Origin: Bradyrhizobium sp. WBAH42
GTDB lineage: Bacteria; Pseudomonadota; Alphaproteobacteria; Rhizobiales; Xanthobacteraceae
NCBI RefSeq assembly: GCF_024585265.1
Contig: NZ_CP036533.1
Span: 2,489,001 to 2,553,000, forward strand
Direction of reading: 5' to 3'
DNA length: 64,000 bases
Positions within the stretch are counted from its first letter, which is position 1. Each line of letters opens with the position of its first letter. The position numbers were made by a program, and so were the translations under genes. Under the pieces are notes generated by a model. The model saw only the letters and a list, made by a program, of their open reading frames with translations, was not told the origin of the DNA and searched no databases. Positions 8,690 through 16,786 of this stretch are shown one piece after another.

Positions 8690-8917
8690 TCAATCCTTCT
8701 TGAGGAAGCCCGAAAACTTCTTCTGGAAGCGCGAGACGCGGCCGCCGCGGTCCATGATCTGGGCGGAGCCGCCGGTCCAGGCCGGGTGCGACTTCGGGTC
8801 GATGTCGAGGTTCAGCGTGTCGCCTTCCTTGCCCCAGGTGGAGCGGGTCAGGTACTCGGTTCCGTCGGTCATGACGACCTTAATCGTATGATAATTCGGA
8901 TGAATTTCGGCTTTCAT
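8690..8917 (-). CDS. rpmE: 50S ribosomal protein L31, zinc-free type
   Basis: This 75-residue protein is L31 by its start ([10 protein letters not shown]) and the HPAWTG segment near residue 44. It contains no cysteine, so it lacks the CxxC zinc ribbon of the zinc-binding form. It forms part of the central protuberance region bridging the ribosomal subunits. It is a single-gene unit with its own terminator at 8631-8668 and is divergent from the ABC exporter at 9116. Confidence 0.95.
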   Translation of the reverse strand: MKAEIHPNYHTIKVVMTDGTEYLTRSTWGKEGDTLNLDIDPKSHPAWTGGSAQIMDRGGRVSRFQKKFSGFLKKD

Positions 8918-9115
8918 GGCAATTCCTCGGCGCTCCGGCGCCTTCTTGGGTGGCTCGCGAATGACGGATTTGGGCGGCTCTATACCTCACGAAACCCGGC
9001 AAAACAAGCCATGCTGCCGCGGTGAACCGGGGGTTTGCCCTAAGGGACTTCCCGGATTTGCCACTACTGATGCACCGGCCTATTGGGAGCAAACGAATGC
9101 AATGGGTCGGATCTC

Positions 9116-10966
9116 ATGAGCGCAGTGGAACGGCTTGATGACCAATATGTCGATCAGCCCGCAATGAACGCCGCGGACACCCCCTCGATCGAGGCCGAGC
9201 TGATCGAAGCGCCGGCCAAGGGCCGCGCCAAGCTGCGGCCGCTGCTGGCGCTCGCGCCCTATGTGATCCGCTATCGCGGCCGCGCGGCGCTGGCCTTCGT
9301 CGCGCTCACGATCGCCGCGCTGACGACGCTGCTGGTGCCGGTCGCGGTGCGCAGGATGATCGATTTCGGCCTGACGCCCGAGGGCATCGAGCTGATCAAC
9401 AGCTACTTCTCGGTCATGCTCGCGGTCGTTGCCGTGCTCGCGATCGCCAGTGCCGCGCGCTACTACCTCGTGATGACGATCGGCGAACGCATCGTCGCCG
9501 ATCTCCGGCGCGACGTCTTCGCCCATCTGCTGTCGCTGTCCCCCGCCTTCTTCGATTCCGCGCGCAGCGGCGAACTGATCTCGCGCCTCACCGCCGACAC
9601 CACCCAGCTGAAATCGGCCGTCGGTGCCTCCGTCTCGATCGCGCTGCGCAACCTGATGATGTTCCTGGGCGCGACGGCGATGATGGTGATCACGAGCCCG
9701 AAGCTCTCCGGCTTCGTGCTGCTCGCCATTCCCCTGATCGTGCTGCCGCTTGTGGCGTTCGGGCGCTGGGTGCGGCGCCTGTCGCGCAACGCGCAGGACA
9801 CGCTCGCCGATGCCTCCGCCTATGCGGGCGAATTGGTCGGCGCGATCCGCACTGTGCAGGCCTATACCAGCGAGCAATTTGCCGAGAAGCGTTTCGGCGG
9901 CGAGGTCGAGCAGGCCTATGAAGCCGCGCGCACCTCGACCCAGGCCCGCGCCGTGCTGACGGCAATCATCATCTTCATCGTGTTCGCAAGCGTGGTCGCC
10001 ATTCTCTGGATCGGCTCGCATGACGTGCTCACCGGCGCGATCACGCCGGGCCGGCTCGGCCAGTTCGTGCTGTATGCGGTGTTTGCCGCAGCCGGCCTCG
10101 GCCAGCTCAGCGAGGTCTGGGGCGAGGTCTCGGCCGCATCGGGCGCAGCCGAGCGCCTGTTCGAGATCCTCCACGTCCAGCCCGAGATCGCCGCGCCTGC
10201 GGCGCCGCTTGCGCTGCCGGTGCCGGCGCGCGGCGAGGTCGGCTTCGATCGGGTCAGCTTCGCCTATCCGGCACGGTCCGACGTCAAGGTGCTCGACGCG
10301 GTGTCGTTCACCGTGCGCCCCGGCGAGAAGGTCGCGATCGTCGGTCCCTCCGGCGCCGGCAAGAGCACCATCTTTCATCTGCTGCTGCGCTTCTACGATC
10401 CGCGCAGCGGGTCGATCTCGCTCGACGGCGTGCCGGTCAAGTCCGCCGACCCCGGGGATTTCCGCGCGCGCATCGCACTGGTGCCGCAGGACTCCGTGGT
10501 GTTCGCCGCGAGCGCCCGCGAGAACATTCGCTTCGGCCGGCCCGATGCGACCGATGCCGAGGTCGAGCGCGCCGCCGAGCTCGCCCATGCCGCCGAATTC
10601 ATCCGCCGCCTGCCCGAGGGTTTCGAGACGGCGCTCGGCGAGCGCGGCGTGACGCTCTCCGGCGGCCAGCGCCAGCGCATCGCGATCGCGCGCGCCATCC
10701 TGCGCGATGCGCCGCTGCTGCTGCTGGACGAAGCCACCTCCGCGCTCGACGCCGAAAGCGAGACGCTGGTGCAGACCGCGCTGGAAGAGCTGATGCGCCA
10801 CCGCACTACGCTGGTGATCGCCCATCGCCTCGCCACCGTGCTCTCCTGCGACCGCATCCTGGTGATGGACCAGGGCAAGATCGTCGAGCAGGGCACGCAT
10901 GCCGAGCTCGTGGCCGCGAACGGGCTCTACGCCAGGCTGGCGCGGCTGCAGTTCGAGGGGGCGTGA
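9116..10966 (+). CDS. ABC exporter, fused membrane and ATPase half-transporter
   Basis: This 616-residue protein has about six membrane helices (residues ~40-320) followed by an ABC ATPase. The ATPase shows Walker [10 protein letters not shown], signature LSGGQRQR, Walker [12 protein letters not shown] and the H-loop region VIAHRLAT. It is an ABCB/MsbA-type half-transporter that should work as a homodimer in the inner membrane; the exported substrate (lipid, drug or peptide) is not readable. I chose the ATG at 9116 over an upstream TTG at 9083 because family members begin close to the first helix, though the ribosome site is weak. It is followed by a palindromic repeat. Confidence 0.93.
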   Translation: MSAVERLDDQYVDQPAMNAADTPSIEAELIEAPAKGRAKLRPLLALAPYVIRYRGRAALAFVALTIAALTTLLVPVAVRRMIDFGLTPEGIELINSYFSVMLAVVAVLAIASAARYYLVMTIGERIVADLRRDVFAHLLSLSPAFFDSARSGELISRLTADTTQLKSAVGASVSIALRNLMMFLGATAMMVITSPKLSGFVLLAIPLIVLPLVAFGRWVRRLSRNAQDTLADASAYAGELVGAIRTVQAYTSEQFAEKRFGGEVEQAYEAARTSTQARAVLTAIIIFIVFASVVAILWIGSHDVLTGAITPGRLGQFVLYAVFAAAGLGQLSEVWGEVSAASGAAERLFEILHVQPEIAAPAAPLALPVPARGEVGFDRVSFAYPARSDVKVLDAVSFTVRPGEKVAIVGPSGAGKSTIFHLLLRFYDPRSGSISLDGVPVKSADPGDFRARIALVPQDSVVFAASARENIRFGRPDATDAEVERAAELAHAAEFIRRLPEGFETALGERGVTLSGGQRQRIAIARAILRDAPLLLLDEATSALDAESETLVQTALEELMRHRTTLVIAHRLATVLSCDRILVMDQGKIVEQGTHAELVAANGLYARLARLQFEGA

Positions 10967-10983
10967 GGCGTCGCCTCACTCTC

Positions 10984-11061
10984 GTCATTGCGAGCGCAGC
11001 GAAGCAATCCAGACTGTTTCCGCGGAAAGACTCTGGATTGCTTCGCTGCGCTCGCAATGAC
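10984..11061. repeat. Intergenic palindromic repeat, family A (copy 2)
   Basis: Ends GTCATTGCGAG/CTCGCAATGAC and inner GCAATCCAG/CTGGATTGC arms match the copy at 918-1001. It separates the convergent ABC exporter and the small protein gene. Confidence 0.8.
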
Positions 11062-11082
11062 GTGTGGAGGGAGCTTCGCACG

Positions 11083-11298
11083 TTACCGGCACTTCGGTGA
11101 CAGCGCCGGCACGTTCGGCCAGGGCCAGTTCTTCCAGCTGCCGTCTGCTTCGACGCAGGCTGATCCCTCAGGGCTGTTCGTCTGCGCAGGGGCGCTCGAT
11201 GTCGCAAAGCGCTGGTCGACATAGGTCGTCGACACATAGCCGGCGACGATGACGCCCAGCATCACCGAGGACCCCTTGGCCAGCTCGCTCAGCTTCAT
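11083..11298 (-). CDS. Small hypothetical protein with one membrane segment
   Basis: This 71-residue protein has a short charged start (MKLSELAKG), one hydrophobic segment at about residues 12-27 (VMLGVIVAGYVST), and a C-terminal region with two cysteines and a WKNWPWPNVPALSP motif. I do not recognise the family. The start at 11298 has a GGAGA ribosome site seven bases upstream, which is better than the longer in-frame start at 11382, which overlaps the GNAT gene. It may be a secreted or membrane-anchored small protein with a disulfide. Confidence 0.65.
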   Translation of the reverse strand: MKLSELAKGSSVMLGVIVAGYVSTTYVDQRFATSSAPAQTNSPEGSACVEADGSWKNWPWPNVPALSPKCR

Positions 11299-11369
11299 CG
11301 ATCGTCTCCATCGGCCATGCCTTGAGACAACGAATAACCGGCGCCTTGGGATCCCCGATGTGACAGGCC

Positions 11370-11816
11370 TCACGCCCGCCACACCATCTTCAACACCGGC
11401 CGGCCCGAGGTCGGATTCACGTCGTCACCGGCATGGGCAAAGCCGTTGCGCTCGTAGAAGCGGATGGCGCGGGCATTGTCCTTATTGACGAGCAGCGTGA
11501 CGCCCGAAGGCGACAGCCGCTTGGCTTCATCCACCAGCAGCCGTGCCGCATCCGAGCCCCAATGCGCGGGATCGACCACGAGCTGGTCGAGATAGCCCTC
11601 GCCGTCGATGGTGACGAAACCGGTCAGCGCGCCGTTCTGTTCCGCCACCACGATTTGGGCCTTCGGCACCAGATCCCTCAGCCAGCGCTCGCGCCACCAG
11701 TCCAGCCGAGCCGCGAAGTCGATCTGCGGATAGGCCTGCTGCCAGGTGCGATGCCAGAGATCGATCGCGGCGGCCTCGTCGGAGGCCGCGTAGGGGCGGA
11801 GGTGGAGCGCGCTCAC
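11370..11816 (-). CDS. GNAT family N-acetyltransferase
   Basis: This 148-residue cytoplasmic protein shows the GNAT fold pattern: LRPYAASDEAAAIDLW at the start, GFVTIDGEGYLDQLVVDPAHWGSDAARLLVDEA as the acetyl-CoA-binding strand and loop, and a C-terminal NDARAIRFYERNGF-like segment (here NKDNARAIRFYERNGF). The acceptor is unknown. It starts with GTG overlapping the stop of the OmpA-domain gene by one base, so the two are co-transcribed and possibly translationally coupled. Confidence 0.88.
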   Translation of the reverse strand: MSALHLRPYAASDEAAAIDLWHRTWQQAYPQIDFAARLDWWRERWLRDLVPKAQIVVAEQNGALTGFVTIDGEGYLDQLVVDPAHWGSDAARLLVDEAKRLSPSGVTLLVNKDNARAIRFYERNGFAHAGDDVNPTSGRPVLKMVWRA

Positions 11817-12844
11817 TACCGCTCCGTCAGTTTCAGCTCGATGCGGCGGTTGCGCTTGTAGGCCTCTTCCGTGTTGCCGGTATCGAGCGGCTGGAACTCG
11901 CCGAAGCCGGCGGCGACGAGGCGCTGGGCGGGCACGCCGAGCGAGACCAGATATTGCACCACCGAGATCGAGCGCGCCGCGGACAGGTCCCAGTTCGACT
12001 TGAAGTTCGGACCGTTGACGGGGCGCACGTCGGTATGGCCGTCGACGCGCAGCACCCAGGGGATGTCGCTCGGGATCTTCTTGTCGAGTTCGATCAGCGC
12101 CGCTGCCAAGGTGTCGAGCTCGGCGCGGCCCTCGGGCAGCAGCACCGCCTGGCCGGTGTCGAAGAACACTTCGGACTGGAATACGAAGCGGTCGCCGACG
12201 ATGCGGATGTCGGGGCGGTTGCCGAGGATTGCGCGCAGCCGGCCGAAGAATTCCGAGCGGTAGCGCGACAATTCCTGCACGCGCTGCGCCAGGGCGACGT
12301 TCAGGCGCGAGCCAAGGTCGGCGATGCGGTTCTGCGATTCCTTGTCGCGCTTCTCGGAGGCATCGAGCGCCTCTTCCAGCGCCGCCAATTGCCGGCGCAG
12401 CGCGCTGATCTGCTGGTTCAACACCTCGATCTGCGCCAGCGCCCGCGCCGAGACCGCCTTCTCGGAATCCAGCGCCTTGCCGAGCTCGGCGGTCTTGCCT
12501 TGCGCGTCGTTGCCGGCGGCGGCGAGGCCGTCATAGAGCCCCTTGATGCGGTCGCGCTCGGTCTCGGCCGAGGCGAGCCCGGCCTTCAATTGCGAGACCT
12601 GGTCGTCGAGCGTGAGCTTGCCGAGCTTCTCCAGCGACAACAGCTCGTTGAGCTGGGCGATCTTGGCGTTGAGCTGCTCCAGCGCCTTGTCCTTGCCGGT
12701 GACCTCCTGCGACAGGAAGAACTGCACGACGAGGAACACCGACAGCAGGAAGACGATGGACAGCACCAGCGTCGACAGCGCATCGACGAAGCCGGGCCAA
12801 TAATTGAAGGCGCCTTCGCTGCGGCGGCCGCGCGCTAGAGCCAT
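11816..12844 (-). CDS. MotB/TolR-like membrane protein with coiled coil and OmpA domain
   Basis: This 342-residue protein has one N-terminal membrane helix (residues ~18-42), a long periplasmic coiled coil (~45-190) and a C-terminal OmpA-like peptidoglycan-binding domain (~215-342, with DGHTDVRP and the NRRIELKL end). The helix starts with PGFVDALSTL, in which the aspartate occupies the place of the proton-binding Asp of MotB/TolR. Paired with the channel protein at 13000-13989 it should form a proton-driven stator anchored to the cell wall. No flagellar or tol genes are nearby. The ATG at 12844 has a GGAGA ribosome site and fits MotB-like N-termini; the longer frame to 12922 runs through a repeat. 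Confidence 0.88.
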   Translation of the reverse strand: MALARGRRSEGAFNYWPGFVDALSTLVLSIVFLLSVFLVVQFFLSQEVTGKDKALEQLNAKIAQLNELLSLEKLGKLTLDDQVSQLKAGLASAETERDRIKGLYDGLAAAGNDAQGKTAELGKALDSEKAVSARALAQIEVLNQQISALRRQLAALEEALDASEKRDKESQNRIADLGSRLNVALAQRVQELSRYRSEFFGRLRAILGNRPDIRIVGDRFVFQSEVFFDTGQAVLLPEGRAELDTLAAALIELDKKIPSDIPWVLRVDGHTDVRPVNGPNFKSNWDLSAARSISVVQYLVSLGVPAQRLVAAGFGEFQPLDTGNTEEAYKRNRRIELKLTER

Positions 12845-12863
12845 TAACGTCTCCGTTTCTTTC

Positions 12864-12983
12864 GTGTCCCGGACGCGATGCAGCGTGCAACGCTGCTTCG
12901 CAGAGCCGGGACCCAGATTCACTCGTCAAATGGGCCCCGGCTCAGCAGCGCATCACTGCGTGCTGCGCTGCGTCCGGGGCACG
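12864..12983. repeat. Intergenic palindromic repeat, family C (copy 1)
   Basis: Ends resemble GTGTCCCGGACGC and GCGTCCGGGGCAC, with inner AGAGCCGGGACCCA and TGGGCCCCGGCT. Copies are at 26339-26470 and 37205-37358. It lies between the two stator-like genes and so is probably transcribed with them. Confidence 0.8.
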
Positions 12984-12999
12984 ATGGTTCAGCCAGCCC

Positions 13000-13989
13000 T
13001 CAACTCTTCTCGGGCTGGCGCGCGATCCGCTCCAACAGGCGGCGGATCTCGCGGTTCTGCTCGCCCTGGCCGTCGGCCCATTCGCGGATCATCTGCTGCT
13101 CGGTGCGCATGTGTGAGACCAGCGCCTGGATCGCTTCGGCAAGGCTCGCCATCGCCGCCGTGGTGCCGCGGCCGGCGCTGCCTTCCTCGAACACGGAACG
13201 CAGGCGTTCGACCGCGGCCTGAAGCTCCCCGCTGGCGACACCGCCGCCGGAGGCGGCGGCGGGCACATCGCCATTGCCGTATTCGCGCACGGTGGTGGCG
13301 AGCCAGTCTTCGAGGTCGGTGTAGAAGCGGTTCTGCGCCTGGCTCGATTGCAGATCGAGGAAGCCGAGGATCAGCGAGCCGGCGAGGCCGAACAGCGAGC
13401 TGGAGAACGAGATGCCCATGCCTCCGAGCGGGGCGGCGAGGCCCTCCTTCAGCGTGTCGAACAGCGCCCCGGAATCGCCCCCCACCTTGAGCCCGTCGAT
13501 CACCTTGCCGACCGAGCCGACCGTCTCGATCAGGCCCCAGAAGGTGCCGAGCAGGCCGAGGAACACCAGCAGGCCGGTCATGTAGCGGGAGATGTCGCGG
13601 GCCTCGTCCAGGCGGGTCGCGATCGAATCGAGCAGGTGCCGCATGGTGGTCTGGGTGATGGTCATCCGCCCCGAGCGCTCCCCACCCAGGATCGCCGCCA
13701 TCGGCGCCAGCAGCTTGGGGTGACGGGACGGCGCCAGGCCGGGATCGGCGACGCGGAAATTGTTGACCCAGGAGACCTCGGGATAGAGCCGGATGACCTG
13801 GCGGAAGGCGAGGATGATGCCGATGAACAGCACGCCGCCGATCAGGGCATTGAGCCCGGGATTGGCGAAGAAGGCCTGGATGATCTGCTTGTAGAGCACC
13901 ACGCCCACCAGCGTGCACAGCACCAGGAAGACCAGCATCCGCACCAGGAAGACGCTGGGCGAGGACAGTTTCGTGTACTCGATGTCCAT
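13000..13989 (-). CDS. MotA/TolQ/ExbB-like proton channel protein
   Basis: This 329-residue inner-membrane protein has helices at about residues 15-35, 45-65, 140-165 and 185-205. The conserved channel stretch reads GLLVFLGLLGTFWGLIETVGSVG, and the APLGGMGISFSSSLFGLAGSLILGFLDLQ helix is typical of MotA/TolQ/ExbB proteins. The C-terminal third is cytoplasmic and rich in charged helices. It precedes its MotB-like partner (12844-11816) by 155 bases containing a repeat. A start at 14016 is equally possible; neither has a strong ribosome site. It is probably a proton channel powering an unknown envelope machine. Confidence 0.85.
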   Translation of the reverse strand: MDIEYTKLSSPSVFLVRMLVFLVLCTLVGVVLYKQIIQAFFANPGLNALIGGVLFIGIILAFRQVIRLYPEVSWVNNFRVADPGLAPSRHPKLLAPMAAILGGERSGRMTITQTTMRHLLDSIATRLDEARDISRYMTGLLVFLGLLGTFWGLIETVGSVGKVIDGLKVGGDSGALFDTLKEGLAAPLGGMGISFSSSLFGLAGSLILGFLDLQSSQAQNRFYTDLEDWLATTVREYGNGDVPAAASGGGVASGELQAAVERLRSVFEEGSAGRGTTAAMASLAEAIQALVSHMRTEQQMIREWADGQGEQNREIRRLLERIARQPEKS

Positions 13990-14183
13990 GGTTGATCGGG
14001 AAGTGCCAGACCGCATGCCAGTATCATCCGTTACGTAAGCTTGCTTGCGGCGCGCACTATGGCACAGCGCCGGCCCAAAAAAAGCGCCGGATGCGCCGAT
14101 TTCGGGGACAGCTCGGGGAACCCGGACCGGAAGCGGCGCTTTGATAAGCAGGTCTCTGCAGAATTTCGCCATTCGGGGGGCGC

Positions 14184-15203
14184 ATGAGCGTCGTTTCCGC
14201 GATCATCGGGACTGCCGAGCGTGTGCCGCTGCCGGACGTGGTGATCCGCGCCGCGATCCAGCGCCTGTGCTCCCGCATGGCGACGCGCCTGTCCGCCCTG
14301 GGCGCCGGCGACGATGCCGCCTTTGCCGGCCGGATGATGCTGCGGCCGATCGCCGAGGGTACAGATGCCGGGCATGACCAGGTGCCTGCCGCCTTCTTCG
14401 CCGATTTGCTCGGTCCCAACCGTAAATTCTCCTCCTGCTTCTACAAGACCGGCGCGACCACCTTGCGGGAGGCGGAGGAGGAGGCGCTGCGCCAGACCGT
14501 CGAGCATGCCGGCCTGGCCGACGGCCAGACCATCCTCGAGCTCGGCTGCGGCTGGGGCTCGCTGTCCCTGTGGATGGCGCGGCAGTTTCCGCACGCCAGG
14601 GTGACGGCGGTCGCGACTTCACAGGCGCAACGCGCCTATGTCGAGGAGGAGGCGCGGCTGCGCGGATTGCTCAATCTGCGCGTGGTCACGGCCGACATGA
14701 ACGTGTTCGCGCCCGAGGGGCAGTTCGACCGCATCGTCTCGGTCGAGATGTTCGAGCAGATGCGCAACTGGCGCAAGCTGATGACGCGCGCGCGGTCATG
14801 GCTCACGCCGGAGGGGCGGTTCTTCATGCACGTCGTCACCCACCGTTCCGGCTCGCATCTGCTTGACCCCGCCGATCGCGACGACTGGATCGCGCAGCAC
14901 CTCTATACAAGCGGGTTGATGCCGAGCCATCACCTGGTCAGGCAGTTCGACGATATCTTCGCGGTCGAGAAGGAATGGTGCTGGAGCGGGACGCATTACC
15001 AGCGCACCGCCAACGACTGGCTCGCCAATTTCGATGCGCATCGCGAGGCCATCGAGGCATCCTTGCGCAGGGTCTATAGCGAGGAGGCCGCTCTCTGGAT
15101 CCGTCGCTGGCGCTGGTTCCTGCTCGCGACCTCGGGCCTGTTCGGCTACGCCGATGGAACCGAATGGGGCGTCAGCCACTACCGGATGAAGGCCGCCGAG
15201 TAA
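14184..15203 (+). CDS. Cyclopropane-fatty-acid-synthase-like methyltransferase
   Basis: This 339-residue protein belongs to the CFA synthase/mycolic-acid methyltransferase superfamily. The SAM loop ILELGCGWGSLSLW is near residue 116, preceded by SSCFYKTGATTLREAEEEAL, the usual 'YS.Y.....L..AQ' type region. The C-terminal half contains WCWSGTHYQRTANDWLANFDAH, typical of these enzymes. It is smaller than E. coli Cfa (382 residues) and lacks part of its N-terminus, so the acceptor may be a lipid or a small amine rather than phospholipid double bonds. It has a G-rich ribosome site (GGGGGGCGC) and is divergent from the stator pair. Confidence 0.85.
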   Translation: MSVVSAIIGTAERVPLPDVVIRAAIQRLCSRMATRLSALGAGDDAAFAGRMMLRPIAEGTDAGHDQVPAAFFADLLGPNRKFSSCFYKTGATTLREAEEEALRQTVEHAGLADGQTILELGCGWGSLSLWMARQFPHARVTAVATSQAQRAYVEEEARLRGLLNLRVVTADMNVFAPEGQFDRIVSVEMFEQMRNWRKLMTRARSWLTPEGRFFMHVVTHRSGSHLLDPADRDDWIAQHLYTSGLMPSHHLVRQFDDIFAVEKEWCWSGTHYQRTANDWLANFDAHREAIEASLRRVYSEEAALWIRRWRWFLLATSGLFGYADGTEWGVSHYRMKAAE

Positions 15204-15323
15204 TTGCGATGTTCCGTCGCAGCACGCGCCGGTGGACCCCGACTCACAATCAAGTGACACCGTAAAAGCCTTCTGATCTCAGCAGCATAAGCTGTGTGAC
15301 AATGAGCCGCCCGCGCCATGCGT

Positions 15324-15341
15324 TGCATCGCAGCAGATGCA
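15324..15341. promoter_or_regulatory. Inverted repeat upstream of efflux operon
   Basis: TGCATC, six bases, GATGCA lies 94 bases before the adaptor start. No regulator gene is adjacent, so this is a candidate operator for a distant TetR- or MarR-type repressor. The evidence is the symmetry alone. Confidence 0.25.
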
Positions 15342-15434
15342 TTCTATTTTGGCGGCATCAGTCGCGTGTAAAAGGTCCAGAACGGGCCGTGCGCGAGCAC
15401 GATCAGTTTCAACAACATCGGGGCACCCCACTTC

Positions 15435-16628
15435 ATGTCCGGACTTCGCGCGCGATCGGCATGCGTTGCAATGATGCTCGCGGCCCTTGCGCCGCTTCTG
15501 GCAGGCTGCGACGAATCCAGCTCCGCGGTGTCCGCCGCCCAGCCGCCCGCTCCTGACGTCAGCATCGTCGTCGTCAAGCCGCAGTCCCGCGCCGTGGTGC
15601 GCGAGCTGCCGGGCCGGATCGCGCCGACGCGGGTCTCCGACGTGCGGCCGCGCGTGTCCGGCATCGTGGTCGAGCGCCTGTTCCGCCAGGGCAGCGAGGT
15701 GAAGGCCGGCGATCCGCTCTACCGCATCGATCCGCGCCCGTTCGAGGTCGAGGTGATGGCGAATGAGGCCGCGCTGGCCAAGTCCGAAGCGGCTTTGATG
15801 CAGGCCAGGCAACAGGCGCATCGTATCGCCACCCTGACCAGGGATCGCGCCGCCCCTGAAGCCGAGAACGAGAAGGCGATCGCGGCCGAACGCCAGGCCC
15901 ATGCCGAGGTCGAAGGCCGCAAGGCCGAGCTCGCGCGGGCCAAGCTCAATCTCGACTATGCCACCGTTCGCGCGCCGATCGACGGCGTGGTCGGTGCGGC
16001 CCTCGTCAGCGAGGGCGCGCTCGCCGTGCAGAACGAGACCAATCTCGCCACCATCCAGCAGCTCGATCCGATCTATGCCGACTTCACCCAGTCGGTGACC
16101 GAGCTCAACCAGCTCCGCCGTGCCTTCGAGACCGGCGACCTCGAGCGCATCGCCGCCGATGCCGCCAAGGTGCGCCTCGTGCTCGACGACAACACCATCT
16201 ATTCGCTCGACGGCAAGCTGCTGTTCTCCGACGCCAAGGTCGACGCCCACACCGGCCAGGTGACGTTGCGCGGCGAGTTCCGCAATCCCAAGCGCGAGCT
16301 GCTGCCGGGCATGTATGTGCGGGTCCGGATCGACCAGGGTCTCGATTCCGACGCGATCGCGGTGCCGCAGCAGGCGATCCAGCGCAACGGCGGCGGCGGC
16401 AGCGAGGTGTTCGTGGTCAAGGACGACAACCACATCGCGGTGCAGCCGGTGCGCACCGGATCGGTGCAGGACGGCCTCTGGTTCGTCACCGAAGGCCTGA
16501 AGGCCGGCGACAAGGTCGTGGTCGAAGGCTTCCAGAAATTCGCGGCCGGCGACAAGGTCCAGCCGCAATCCTGGTCCGAGGCGGACGCGACCGCGGACAA
16601 CCGGCACGCCCTTAAGCTCACGCGGTAA
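15435..16628 (+). CDS. RND efflux periplasmic adaptor lipoprotein
   Basis: This 397-residue membrane-fusion protein is of the AcrA/MexA type. It has a lipoprotein signal (residues 1-24, lipobox LLAGC), then the barrel and lipoyl half (GRIAPTRVSDVRPRVSGIV), a helical hairpin (~95-165), the second lipoyl half (DYATVRAPIDGVVG) and the C-terminal beta-barrel. It links the pump at 16787 to an outer-membrane channel. The gap of 158 bases to the pump contains a palindromic repeat. No outer-membrane factor or repressor is encoded next door, so a TolC-like channel must come from elsewhere. Confidence 0.93.
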   Translation: MSGLRARSACVAMMLAALAPLLAGCDESSSAVSAAQPPAPDVSIVVVKPQSRAVVRELPGRIAPTRVSDVRPRVSGIVVERLFRQGSEVKAGDPLYRIDPRPFEVEVMANEAALAKSEAALMQARQQAHRIATLTRDRAAPEAENEKAIAAERQAHAEVEGRKAELARAKLNLDYATVRAPIDGVVGAALVSEGALAVQNETNLATIQQLDPIYADFTQSVTELNQLRRAFETGDLERIAADAAKVRLVLDDNTIYSLDGKLLFSDAKVDAHTGQVTLRGEFRNPKRELLPGMYVRVRIDQGLDSDAIAVPQQAIQRNGGGGSEVFVVKDDNHIAVQPVRTGSVQDGLWFVTEGLKAGDKVVVEGFQKFAAGDKVQPQSWSEADATADNRHALKLTR

Positions 16629-16648
16629 CCGGACGGCTTTGCAAGTGT

Positions 16649-16760
16649 CGTCCTCATCCTGAGGAGCCCGCTGGAAGCGGGCGTCTCGAAGGATGGCCGG
16701 GAGAGAGCCGGGCCTTCATGGTTCGAGACGCGCGTTCCGCGCTCCTCGCCATGAGGATCT
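16649..16760. repeat. Intergenic palindromic repeat, family F
   Basis: Ends GTCCTCATCCTGAGGAGC and GCTCCTCGCCATGAGGAT with inner CGTCTCGAAGGATGG and CATGGTTCGAGACGCG arms. This is a common Bradyrhizobium-type element. It sits inside the efflux operon between adaptor and pump. Confidence 0.8.
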
Positions 16761-16786
16761 AACGAAACAACGAGGATAAACGGCCA

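Noticed and set aside
9080..10900. A 606-codon open frame on the minus strand opposite the ABC exporter
   Set aside because: It mirrors a clear ABC transporter gene, is rich in His/Arg/Ala/Gly without domains, and is a codon-bias shadow in high-GC DNA.
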